Positions 1 through 7,887 of a stretch of DNA of 13,292 nucleotides are shown here, in pieces. This stretch comes from DATKXO01 sp035528995. GTDB taxonomy: Bacteria; Planctomycetota; Phycisphaerae; UBA1845. The notes beneath the pieces were generated by a model. The model searched no databases. It worked only from the letters and a program-made list of their open reading frames with translations, and had not been told where the DNA came from. Location of the stretch: positions 1-13,292 of the forward strand of contig DATKXO010000363.1 in NCBI GenBank assembly GCA_035528995.1. The letters are read 5' to 3'. Position 1 is the stretch's first letter, and the number at the start of each line of letters is the position of its first letter. Position numbers and translations under genes: made by a program.

Positions 1-266
1 CCGCGACAAGGGAAATCCGCCGCCGACCGGTGCAGGGACGCGCCGAACGCCAGCACGATCCGCCCCGCCAACAGCTTCCCAGCCCGGCCGCGCTCAACCT
101 CTGCGCCCGTCATCCCCAACAACCAGCGGCAGTGCCATTCGACCCAGAGACGTTGTGGTCTGGGCGAATGCGCCGGAGCGTGCGACTCAGGACGATACTG
201 CCGTCCGTTCAGTGCGTCCGGCCCCCCGTCACCGCGAGGTCCCGGGCGACGCAGACGCGGCAGCCA
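1..266. other. Left-edge stretch without a supportable gene
   Basis: This stretch lies downstream of the stop codon of the minus-strand TPR/CRTAC1 gene. Reading frames that cross it on the plus strand continue as antisense shadows of that gene and encode low-complexity Arg/Pro/Ala-rich sequence with no recognisable domain. I saw no convincing hairpin followed by a T-tract that would serve as the terminator of the minus-strand gene. A gene fragment entering from the left cannot be excluded, but none can be supported. Confidence 0.5.
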
Positions 267-3200
267 TCACTGCAATGGCGCCGGGGCGGGCAGCGTGCCG
301 ACGGTGGAGCGGGTCGGGCGGGTGTTGTATTCGCGCTGGTAGCGCTGGTGCTCGGGCGTCTGGGGGTAGTGCTCGTCGGGGCCGTAGGGGTAGCCGGTCA
401 TGGCGTGGAAGGGCAGGGGCTCGACGGTGCCCGAGAACCGGGTGTTGAGATCGCCGTCCTTGACCCAGCCGTTGGCGTAGAAGATGAAGTCGCGGGCCCA
501 GCCGGGCGGCAGGTCGGGCAGGCCGGTGGCGTCGAAGCGCATGGTCAGCTCGTCGCCGGGGCCGAAGATGACGTACCTGTCGTCCGGCCGATCCAGCAGC
601 GGTGTCACGTCGCCGTAGCGGGTGAACATCCCTTTGGGCGGGTCCCAGGAGCCGGTGGGGCTTGCGTCGGCATAATCGAAGCGCTCGAAGCCCAGGGCGT
701 CGCGGGTCATGCGGGAGAAGCCGCGGTAGTGCAGGTCGGCACCGGCCACCGGCAGCTCGGTTTGGCGGCATCCGTCGGACTGATCGCGCGTCGAGACGAA
801 GACGCGGTCGAAGTAGACACACAGGTTGGTCGAGAGGCGCACGCGGTGGTCGTCGCAGAGGAAGCGCCCGGTCAGGTCCACCGGCACGACCAGGCCCTTG
901 CTGGTGGGCAGGCCGACGGATTCGATCGCGGTGTGCCAGGCCCCTGACTCGTCGCGGACCTCGAGCTTCAGCGGGGCAATGTCGAAGCGCGGGTCCTGGG
1001 CGATGGCCATCACGACGCTGGATTCGGGCCAGTAGATCCACCCATCGAGGAAGAGCAGTATTCGCTTGACGCCCGACAGATCGCCCAGGTCGAGCGTGAG
1101 GCTGTGCGGGCGGGCCAGGCCGTCGTAGCCGGTGAACGCGAAGGTCGGGAAGCGGTCGTCGCGATAGCGAATTTCGTCCAACACGTTTCGCCCGCGGTCG
1201 TCGACGGCCGAGCGCGGCGGGTGCTGATCGCCGATCGCGTAGAACCTGTCCTCGGGGAACGGCGGCGCGGTGAAGTACTCGTTGGGGACGATCTCCAGGA
1301 AGGCCGGGTGGTCGATGACGCGCAGCGTGATCCGGTCGGCGTAGGTGATCTCGCGCAGCTCCTCGGTGAGGCGCAGCTCGTAGGCGCCGTCTTTGGCGAT
1401 AAGCTGGTCGGCCCCGATTTTGGTCAGCTCCGTGCAGTCGGGCTGGTGGTAGACGCCGGGGGCCATGGGTACGCCGAGGGGGCCGATGCCGAGAATCTCG
1501 TTGACCAGCTCGAAGCCGCGGCCGTTGTGGGCGTAGAGGAAGCCGCAGGAGGCCGAGACCTTGACGAACTCCTCGACGGTGAGCGTGGCGTTGATCTCGG
1601 GCTTGATGACGTTCTGGGCGACGCCGTTGGGCCAGGTGACGCGGACGACGTCCACGCCCGCCAGGTCGCCCAGGCCGAAGTGGACCGGGCCGTCGGTGCA
1701 GGTCTGCTTCTGATAGTGTCCGCCGGAGGCGATCTCGACGGTGGCGCCGTAGCCGCTGCGGTTGACCTTCTTGCCGACGAGTTTGACGTTGAGCCAGTGG
1801 GCGCGGTTGCCTCCGTCGTTGCGCAGGATTCTCGGCCCCTGGTCGAGCGTGTGGACGACGATGTCCTGGTCACCGTCGCCGTCGAGGTCGCCGGTGGCCA
1901 GGTCGGCTGTGGCCGCGAACCGTTCGCCTGGGGGCTCGCGCAGGCCGACGGTTCCGGAGACGTCCACGAACTCCCCTTTCCCGGCGCCGGCGAGCAGGGA
2001 AAGGGACAGGTAGTTGTGCAGGAGGAGGTCGTTCCAGCCGTCGTTGTTGTAATCGAGCACAGTGATGCGACTGAGACCGCGCTTGTCGGGTAGCGCGATG
2101 GGCGTACCGCTGAAGCCGGCATGGCCGTCGTTGGTGTAGAGGTCGAGGCCTTCGCAGCCGGCCGCCACAACGAGGTCGCTGTGCCCGTCGCGGTTGAAAT
2201 CACCTGCCGCCAACGCCCGCACGCCGATGGGGTCGGTCGGGATGGGCGGAGAGAACGAACCTCCTGACATGAACCTGCCCATCCGGGCATTGCCGAACAG
2301 CTTCGAGGGCGCGTCCTCGTTCCCGACGAACAGGTCGATATCGTGATCGCCGTCGAAATCGGCAACGACCGCGTCAGCCGTGTGAAAGAAGCCGACCAGC
2401 AGGCCGGCTGCGTCGGTCTGATCGGAGAAGGTCCCGTTGCCGTTGTTGCGCAGGAGCGTGTCGGACTGCCCGGGCAGCGGTCGCTCGCAGAGATCCGGGG
2501 ATGCTTCCGGATCGGGCTCGCCGCGCGGGGCGGCGTCAAAATCCGTGTCGTTGGCGACGAAGATATCCAGGTCGTTGTCGTGGTCGTAGTCGAAGAACAG
2601 CGCCTTGCGCCCGGACTGCGGTTCGTTGGCCCGTGCCGCGGCCGAGACGTCCTCGAACGTGCCGTCGCCTTTGTTGCGGTAGAGCACGTTCGGGCCGCAG
2701 TTGACGACGTAGAGGTCGAGGTCGCCGTCGTTGTCGTAGTCGCCGAAGACCGCGTCGGTGCCCATGCCGGGGTCGGCTACGCCGGCTTCGGCGGTCACAT
2801 CCACGAACTTGCCACCGCCGTTGTTCCTGTACAGGCGGTTGGGCGCCTGCTGGGGGTCTGTCGAAGCGTTGACGACGTAGATGTCGAGGTCGCCGTCGGC
2901 GTCGTAGTCGCCCAGCGCAACCGCACTGCCCGACATTGGCCCCCAATAGCTGCGCAGCGCCTCCGGGTCGGCAGAGCCCGGCAACGGCAGGTATGACGAT
3001 CGAATCTGTGCCAGCGCCGGGGCATACGTCCCCGGTTTCGGCAGGCCGGACTGCTCGGTCGCTTCGACGAATCGCACTTCGGCACCGGGCTCTGGCTTCA
3101 GGTCGGCGGTCAACCGCGGGGCTTCGATGATGTAGGTGTACTGGCTGCGCTCCAGGGCCTCGGCCGTCTTCTCGGATTCGTCGACCGTGTCCTTGACCCG

Positions 3201-3794
3201 GTTGTAGATCTCCATGTGCCGTTCGGCGTTGTCGACCTGGCCGGTGCGGCGGTAGAGGGTGATCAACTGGTACTGGGTGCTGGGATCGGTGGGCGACAGC
3301 TCCTCGTTCTTGCCGAAGGCGGCGATGGCGTCCTCGTAGCGCTGCAGAAACTTGTAGCACACGCCGAGGTTGTAATAGGCTCCGCTGCACCGGGGATTGC
3401 GGGCGATGACGTGCTTGAGCGACTCGACCGCCGGCTCGAACCGGCTCTGGCGCTTGTGGATGATGCCCTCGATGTAGTGGGCGGCCAGCAGGTCCGGATC
3501 GAGTTGCCGGGCTTCAGCCAACACGCGGAGGGCCTCGTCGTATTCCTGGGCCCGCATTAGGATCAGGCCCAGGTTGAAGCGGTCCACGGCCGAGTCCGGG
3601 GCCAGGTCGATACACTTGCGGAACTCGGCGGCGGCCTCGGCGAACTTGTCGTTCTCGTAGTAGGCCTTGCCGACCAGGCGCCGGGCGTCCAGGTCGGCGG
3701 CCGTCCTCGCGTCGGGCGGGGCTGCCAGCGAGGCGGCAGACAAACATAACAGCGGCGTGACCAGTCGGGCCGCCACCCGCATTACGTGGGACAT
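267..3794 (-). CDS. Secreted TPR / FG-GAP (VCBS) propeller / ASPIC-UnbV protein, CRTAC1-like, with long C-terminal domain
   Basis: The predicted product is an exported protein of 1175 residues. A Sec signal peptide occupies about residues 1-25 (hydrophobic core LVTPLLCLSAASLA). Tandem TPR units follow at about 40-210. Seven Ca-binding DxDxDG-type motifs lie at 297, 352, 402, 479, 532, 581 and 636, matching a seven-bladed FG-GAP/VCBS propeller. An ASPIC/UnbV domain spans about 665-740 (HFGLGD, VTWPNG). The final ~430 residues are beta-rich and begin with a SCGFLYAHNGRGFELVNE-like motif that I recall from similar acidobacterial and planctomycete proteins. I chose the ATG at 3794 because GGAG sits 8 nt upstream and the signal peptide starts there. 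The frame stays open to a GTG at 3992, but that extension is repeat-encoded. The gene lies 185 bp downstream of another CRTAC1-like gene and is probably co-transcribed with it. Its role is unknown; extracytoplasmic protein or glycan binding is inferred, and no catalytic motif is visible. Confidence 0.9.
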   Translation of the reverse strand: MSHVMRVAARLVTPLLCLSAASLAAPPDARTAADLDARRLVGKAYYENDKFAEAAAEFRKCIDLAPDSAVDRFNLGLILMRAQEYDEALRVLAEARQLDPDLLAAHYIEGIIHKRQSRFEPAVESLKHVIARNPRCSGAYYNLGVCYKFLQRYEDAIAAFGKNEELSPTDPSTQYQLITLYRRTGQVDNAERHMEIYNRVKDTVDESEKTAEALERSQYTYIIEAPRLTADLKPEPGAEVRFVEATEQSGLPKPGTYAPALAQIRSSYLPLPGSADPEALRSYWGPMSGSAVALGDYDADGDLDIYVVNASTDPQQAPNRLYRNNGGGKFVDVTAEAGVADPGMGTDAVFGDYDNDGDLDLYVVNCGPNVLYRNKGDGTFEDVSAAARANEPQSGRKALFFDYDHDNDLDIFVANDTDFDAAPRGEPDPEASPDLCERPLPGQSDTLLRNNGNGTFSDQTDAAGLLVGFFHTADAVVADFDGDHDIDLFVGNEDAPSKLFGNARMGRFMSGGSFSPPIPTDPIGVRALAAGDFNRDGHSDLVVAAGCEGLDLYTNDGHAGFSGTPIALPDKRGLSRITVLDYNNDGWNDLLLHNYLSLSLLAGAGKGEFVDVSGTVGLREPPGERFAATADLATGDLDGDGDQDIVVHTLDQGPRILRNDGGNRAHWLNVKLVGKKVNRSGYGATVEIASGGHYQKQTCTDGPVHFGLGDLAGVDVVRVTWPNGVAQNVIKPEINATLTVEEFVKVSASCGFLYAHNGRGFELVNEILGIGPLGVPMAPGVYHQPDCTELTKIGADQLIAKDGAYELRLTEELREITYADRITLRVIDHPAFLEIVPNEYFTAPPFPEDRFYAIGDQHPPRSAVDDRGRNVLDEIRYRDDRFPTFAFTGYDGLARPHSLTLDLGDLSGVKRILLFLDGWIYWPESSVVMAIAQDPRFDIAPLKLEVRDESGAWHTAIESVGLPTSKGLVVPVDLTGRFLCDDHRVRLSTNLCVYFDRVFVSTRDQSDGCRQTELPVAGADLHYRGFSRMTRDALGFERFDYADASPTGSWDPPKGMFTRYGDVTPLLDRPDDRYVIFGPGDELTMRFDATGLPDLPPGWARDFIFYANGWVKDGDLNTRFSGTVEPLPFHAMTGYPYGPDEHYPQTPEHQRYQREYNTRPTRSTVGTLPAPAPLQ

Positions 3795-3865
3795 GTAGAC
3801 TACTCCGTCACGAAAGGACGTCGGGGCTGTTGACCCGACCTGGTTACTCTGCGGAGGCACGTCCG

Positions 3866-3883
3866 CGCGAACTGAAGTTCGCG
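3866..3883. repeat. Perfect 7-bp inverted repeat (hairpin) in the intergenic region
   Basis: CGCGAAC and GTTCGCG flank a TGAA loop between the two tandem CRTAC1-like genes, immediately beside the direct repeat at 3880-3941. No T-tract follows on either strand, so it is not a classical terminator. It may belong to the same dispersed intergenic element. Confidence 0.6.
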
Positions 3884-3941
3884 GCTCGGTTCCGGCGATG
3901 ATTGTTCCGCTCCCTGACGGTCGCGGCTCGGTTTCGGCAAT
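3880..3941. repeat. Intergenic direct repeat, period 42 bp, resembling a dispersed planctomycete-type element
   Basis: Two 20-bp copies, CGCGGCTCGGTTCCGGCGAT at 3880-3899 and CGCGGCTCGGTTTCGGCAAT at 3922-3941, match at 18 of 20 positions. Between them lies CTCCCTGACGGTCGCGGCTC (3911-3930 including part of the second copy). From memory, this string resembles repeats scattered between genes in planctomycete genomes, and on the other strand it translates as EPRPSGSG. Because the period is a multiple of three, the frame stays open and gives a spurious N-terminal extension of the 267-3794 gene. Confidence 0.6.
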
Positions 3942-3979
3942 CGTCGGTCTGTCAGTATCGCCTGGTGCCTGTTGTTTGA

Positions 3980-6715
3980 TCAATCTACCCACACGCGTGC
4001 CAGATCGGTGTCCACCGGGTCCTCGAGACCGCGCAGCCCCTTGATGAACTCGATGAGCTCCTCGGTGGAGCGACCCATCAGGTCCAGGCGGACCTTGAGC
4101 TCCTCATTGTCGGGGTACTCGCTGAGGCCGCGTTCCCAGGCCTCGCGGGCCTTGGCCATGTTCTCCTCCAGCCCCTCCTCGCGGTTCTTGACGAACGCGT
4201 CGCCGAGCCCGACGTAGCCGAGCGCGAAGTAGTCGCGCTGCTTCTCGGGCGGCAGCTTCTTCTGCAGCTCGATCAGCTCCGTGAAGTCCCGGATGGCCAT
4301 GGGGGCGTGCCCCAGCTTCCGCGGCCAGTGCAGGTGGTTCATGCCCCGGATGTACTTGGCCGTCCAGCAACCCGCGTCCAGCTTCGACAGGATGATATCC
4401 AGCTCCGCGAGCGACTTGTTGGACAGCTTGCCCTGGCTGACGATGCCCAGCTTGGGGTAGGGCATCTTGTCCACGTAGGCCAGGGCCTTGTTCAGGCGGG
4501 GCATGACCTTATCGGGGTGCCGCTCGACGAGGTCCTCGAAGAAGCGGATCGAGCGGTCGAAGTAGACGTGGCCGTGCCGGCGGATCAGCGTGCGGTAGGC
4601 GTTGGAGTACAGCAGGGCGTCGGGGTCGATCTGGATGGCCCTTTCCAGTTCGCTCAGGGCGGCGGCCCGTCGGCCGCGTGCGTCGAGCACGATGGCGAAC
4701 TCATAGCGGGTGCGCGGGTTGCGCGGGTCCTGCTCGACGGCCTGCTTGTGCTCGAGGTACTCCTTCTTGAAGTCCTGCATCTCGTCCCAACTGAGTTGCG
4801 GCTCGGCCTCGCCGGCGTCCGCGTCCGCCTTGGCCTCCTTCTCTTCCCTCTCCTTTTCCAGCAGGAAGGCCTCGAGCTGGGCCTCCTTGAACTTGCGCCG
4901 CTCCTCCAGAAACGCCTTGGGCGTGTTCTCGGTGAAGCGCAGCAACTGATTCGGCTGGAGGTTCTCGAAGCGCTGCTGGTAACCGGTCGGCCAGCGGATC
5001 TCGAGGCGGTCGATCTTGTCGTGCCCGGCCAGCCCGAAGTGCATGCGGTAGGGGCACTGGCTGTGATCGCCGTTGCCGCCGTCCAACTCACGGATTTGCG
5101 ACAGCCCGCCGCAGACCACCGTCACCCGCGTGCCGATGGCGTCGCGGTTGCAGTTCGTCCCGGTCAGCTCGACCTGGAGCCAGTTGTTCCCGTTGCCCAG
5201 GTCGTTTCGATAGAAGGAGCTGTCCTGGCCCTGGTTGGCGATGTAGACGTCCAGGTCGCCGTCGTTGTCGAAGTCGGCGATGGCCAGGCCGCGCCCGTCG
5301 CCGGTGTCGGCCAGGCCCAGGTCGGTGGCCACCTCGGTGAAGACCTCGTTGCCCTCGTTGTGCCAGACGCGTGAGGGCTCGTAGCCGGAGAAGGTCGAGT
5401 CGCCCATCATGGGCCAGTTTTGCGCGTCGATGGGGTCGAAGCCCGGCTTGGTGACCTCGGTGGCCAGCTTGGCGAAGTACTCGTCGTCGGGATTACCGGA
5501 GATGTAGCCGTTGGCCACGATGATGTCCAGGTAGCCGTCGTTGTCGTAGTCCCAGAAGCGTCCGGCCCAGCACCATCCGGCGTCGTAGACGTTGGCCTCG
5601 AAGGAGATGTCGCTGAAGGTTCCGTCGCCCATGTTGCGGTAGAGCTGGTTGCCCTCCTTGACGTACTCCTTGGTCCAGATGTTGGTGACGTAGAGGTCGA
5701 GGTTGCCGTCGTTGTTGTAGTCGCCGAACTCGACGTTCATGCCCTTGTGCGTGTCCCAGCCGATGGCGGTGTCGGTGACGTTGGTGAAGGTGCCGTCGGC
5801 GTTGACGCGGAAGACGCGGTCCTGGCCGAAGTCGTTGGCGTTGACCAGGTCCTGATCGCCGTCGTTGTCGTAGTCGGCCGCCCCGCAGTCCAACGTCCAG
5901 CCGGCGTCGTCAACGCCCATCTCCTTGCCGACCTCGGTGAAGGTGCCGTCGCCGTCGTTGCGATAGAGCACGTTGGGTCCGGCGTCTCGGGCGGTCTCGA
6001 AGTCCTCGTGCATCTGCCGCGAGTCCTGGAGGTGCCACAGGTCGACGTTGCGGAAGTAGTTGCCGATGTAGAGGTCGAGGTGGGAGTCGTCGTTGAAGTC
6101 GAACCAGACGGCCGCGTTGCCGTTGCCCTTGTCGCCGACGCCGGCCGCCTCGGTCACGTCGGTGAAGGTGCCGTCGCCGTTGGCCCGGTAGAGGATGTTC
6201 CAGCCCCATTTGACGACGTAGAGATCGAGGTGGCCGTCGTTGTCGTAGTCGCCCCAGACGGCGTCCATGCTGGCGCCGTGCTCGGCGTTGGCGTTGGCCA
6301 CGCCGGCCGAGGCCGCCACGTCGGTAAAGGTCATGTCGCCGTTGTTGCGGAAGAGGCTGTTGGGCTCGCCCATCTGGGAGTTGACGACGTAGAGGTCGAT
6401 GTCGCCGTCCTTGTCGTAGTCGGCGGCCGCACAGGAGGCTCCCACCGACGCCATCCAGGGCATGATGCCGTCCAGCTTCTTGTCCAGAACCGGCTTGTGA
6501 TGCCGATGACGGACGCCGGCCTGGTCGGCGATGTCGACGAACGGCTTGGCGGCGCTGCCGGCGTCGGGCTTGGCGGTCCGATCAACCTTTGGGGTCGCCT
6601 TCGGCTTAGCGCCCGGCTCGCCGGCCAGTGCCACTTGAACCCACGCGGCCGACAAGAGCCCCGCCAACGCGACGACCCGGACCCCGCGACCTCGCCTGCG
6701 ACGATGTCTGTCCAT
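3980..6715 (-). CDS. Secreted FG-GAP (VCBS) propeller / ASPIC-UnbV / TPR protein, CRTAC1-like
   Basis: The predicted product is an exported protein of 911 residues. It starts with an Arg-rich n-region and a hydrophobic segment, with likely cleavage after ALA near residue 31. Seven DxDxDG motifs follow at residues 99, 156, 206, 281, 332, 389 and 481, each usually trailed by LYRN.GDGTF..V, as in FG-GAP/VCBS propeller repeats. An ASPIC/UnbV domain lies at about 525-592 (RDAIGTRV, MHFGLAG, IRWPTGYQ). A charged, probably coiled-coil segment rich in Glu and Lys covers about 600-660, and TPR-like helices run from about 650 to 890. The ATG at 6715 is preferred over an in-frame TTG at 6793: it begins the signal peptide, a purine-rich GGAAGGGG precedes it, and the predicted promoter would start transcription at about the TTG. 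Its neighbour downstream has the same parts with the TPRs at the N-terminus. Function is unknown; a calcium-stabilised surface or periplasmic binding scaffold is inferred. Confidence 0.9.
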   Translation of the reverse strand: MDRHRRRRGRGVRVVALAGLLSAAWVQVALAGEPGAKPKATPKVDRTAKPDAGSAAKPFVDIADQAGVRHRHHKPVLDKKLDGIMPWMASVGASCAAADYDKDGDIDLYVVNSQMGEPNSLFRNNGDMTFTDVAASAGVANANAEHGASMDAVWGDYDNDGHLDLYVVKWGWNILYRANGDGTFTDVTEAAGVGDKGNGNAAVWFDFNDDSHLDLYIGNYFRNVDLWHLQDSRQMHEDFETARDAGPNVLYRNDGDGTFTEVGKEMGVDDAGWTLDCGAADYDNDGDQDLVNANDFGQDRVFRVNADGTFTNVTDTAIGWDTHKGMNVEFGDYNNDGNLDLYVTNIWTKEYVKEGNQLYRNMGDGTFSDISFEANVYDAGWCWAGRFWDYDNDGYLDIIVANGYISGNPDDEYFAKLATEVTKPGFDPIDAQNWPMMGDSTFSGYEPSRVWHNEGNEVFTEVATDLGLADTGDGRGLAIADFDNDGDLDVYIANQGQDSSFYRNDLGNGNNWLQVELTGTNCNRDAIGTRVTVVCGGLSQIRELDGGNGDHSQCPYRMHFGLAGHDKIDRLEIRWPTGYQQRFENLQPNQLLRFTENTPKAFLEERRKFKEAQLEAFLLEKEREEKEAKADADAGEAEPQLSWDEMQDFKKEYLEHKQAVEQDPRNPRTRYEFAIVLDARGRRAAALSELERAIQIDPDALLYSNAYRTLIRRHGHVYFDRSIRFFEDLVERHPDKVMPRLNKALAYVDKMPYPKLGIVSQGKLSNKSLAELDIILSKLDAGCWTAKYIRGMNHLHWPRKLGHAPMAIRDFTELIELQKKLPPEKQRDYFALGYVGLGDAFVKNREEGLEENMAKAREAWERGLSEYPDNEELKVRLDLMGRSTEELIEFIKGLRGLEDPVDTDLARVWVD

Positions 6716-6798
6716 GAACCCCTTCCCACCGAGACCGCCCGCCCGGCCCGATGCGCTGGCAGCACGTGTTGGATGAATCACCTCAAATGCCAACCACC

Positions 6799-6827
6799 AA
6801 GTTAGGAACCGCCCGACGGCAAGTCAA
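6799..6827 (-). promoter_or_regulatory. Predicted sigma70-type promoter for the 3980-6715 gene
   Basis: On the minus strand TTGACT (6827-6822) is followed after 17 bp by TAACTT (6804-6799). Transcription would begin near 6792 and leave a leader of roughly 75 nt before the ATG at 6715. The -35 matches consensus at five of six bases; the -10 is weaker. No other good promoter was seen upstream of this gene. Confidence 0.5.
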
Positions 6828-7000
6828 GCTGTGCGCGGTCCGCGTCCGCGGCATGCTGGTGGCGGCGCAACTCAAACTCGGGCCAGCGCAACAGGCGCGC
6901 ACCGCACCTTTCTACTCTGTTAGCGCGAAACGGCCCGTGTTTGACATGATGGACTGAGGAGCCTGGTGACGGATGGCTTCTCAGGGATTCGCCGCGACAG

Positions 7001-7780
7001 TCAGCGCACCGTTGCGCTCGCCGGGCGACGTGCTCTTCCGGGGACGAGCCTCTGAGCCGGGGGCGCGGTTGGGCGACCGTCGGTGGGTGCGGGGTGCCGG
7101 GGTTTTGTCAGCGTGATGCGGAGCCAGATGGGGAGGCCGGCCAGGGTTACCTCGTTGATCCAGTAGGAGTCGGCGAACGGCGAGCGCTGGAGAATCGCGT
7201 CCAGCTCCTGGCGGGGGTAGGTCATCCTGAGCTGTTGCTTGAGGAACCGGCGCGACAGCAGCCGGCTCAGCAGGCTCTCCCCTCGAAGGTTGGCCCCCAA
7301 GGCCCGTTGCAACTCGTCCCTTTGAAGACCCCTGTGCGTCTCGAAGAGATAGGCCGAGTGCCCCCCTTCCAGGATGCGGAACACCTCTTCGAGGCAGGCT
7401 CGCGGGTCGTCCCACAGGTAGAGGCTGCCGGTGCAGGTGACCAGTGCAAACGTGTCGCTCGGGTAGGTGGTCCGGCGGATGGTGCCCTCGCGGAGGTCAG
7501 CGCGGATGCCCTGTAGATTCCGCCTGGCGAGTCGCACCATCGCGCCGGACACGTCCAGCCCGCAAAGTTGAAGCTTTGGATTCAGTCGATGGACTTCGCG
7601 CAGCAGGTGCCCCGGCCCGGTCCCGATGTCCAACAGCCGGCCGCGAGGGATTCGCGAGACGAGGTACCGAGCGATCTGGCGGACCTGCATCCCGGTCGCT
7701 CGGGTCTGCCCCAGGCGGTCGTACAGCCGTGCGCCGAGCCGGGGTAGCCGCACGCAACTGCGTTCGCCCCTGCCGCTCAT
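7001..7780 (-). CDS. Class I SAM-dependent methyltransferase (Methyltransf_11/25-like)
   Basis: The product has 259 residues and is predicted cytoplasmic. It shows the Rossmann SAM-binding glycine motif LLDIGTGPGH (residues 49-58), an acidic residue at the end of the second strand in CGLDVS (D76), and a post-motif region TFALVTCTGSLYLWDDP (about 110-126), followed by an EVFRILEGG segment typical of small-molecule methyltransferases of the UbiE/Methyltransf_11 type. The core ends near residue 226. The remaining ~33 residues are Pro/Arg-rich and probably disordered. The ATG has AGGAG 7 nt upstream. The gene is last in a co-directional cluster, 85 bp after the slipin gene, so co-transcription is likely. 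The substrate cannot be read from the sequence. Family assignment is strong; any link to membrane function is inferred from position only. Confidence 0.9.
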   Translation of the reverse strand: MSGRGERSCVRLPRLGARLYDRLGQTRATGMQVRQIARYLVSRIPRGRLLDIGTGPGHLLREVHRLNPKLQLCGLDVSGAMVRLARRNLQGIRADLREGTIRRTTYPSDTFALVTCTGSLYLWDDPRACLEEVFRILEGGHSAYLFETHRGLQRDELQRALGANLRGESLLSRLLSRRFLKQQLRMTYPRQELDAILQRSPFADSYWINEVTLAGLPIWLRITLTKPRHPAPTDGRPTAPPAQRLVPGRARRPASATVR

Positions 7781-7845
7781 GACCTGACTCCTATGCCGTC
7801 CGCCCTACGCGATCGGGAAACCGGATCGTTACGCCTGCTCCGTCG

Positions 7846-7887
7846 GATCGGTCACGTTCGATCCGTCACGCTTGATCGGTCACGTCC
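7846..7887. repeat. Three tandem 14-bp repeats spanning the slipin stop codon
   Basis: Three contiguous units, GATCGGTCACGTTC, GATCCGTCACGCTT and GATCGGTCACGTCC, differ at only a few positions. The right-hand part encodes the last residues of the slipin (SDVTDQA and stop at 7866-7868), and the rest lies in the 85-bp gap before the methyltransferase. The period is not a multiple of three, so copy-number change would alter the slipin C-terminus. Confidence 0.8.

Noticed and set aside
1104..2996. Plus-strand frames of 217-329 codons opposite the TPR/CRTAC1 gene
   Set aside because: Same cause: antisense shadows of propeller repeats, Val/Ala-rich, with no recognisable family.
4307..6805. Long plus-strand open frames of 355 and 461 codons opposite the CRTAC1-like gene, rich in VDVEVEVAVVVVV
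   Set aside because: The Val/Glu/Asp repeats are exactly the reverse complement of the GAC-rich DxDxDG motifs of the real gene. The frame stays open because of codon bias and has no domain or signal of its own.
6751..6957. 68-codon plus-strand ORF upstream of the methyltransferase 3' end
   Set aside because: It overlaps the predicted promoter of the 3980-6715 gene, has no RBS and resembles no family.
7811..7829. Hairpin-like CGATC/GATCG just downstream of the slipin gene as a terminator
   Set aside because: Only five pairs with a mismatched interior and no T-tract, so it does not support termination before the methyltransferase.
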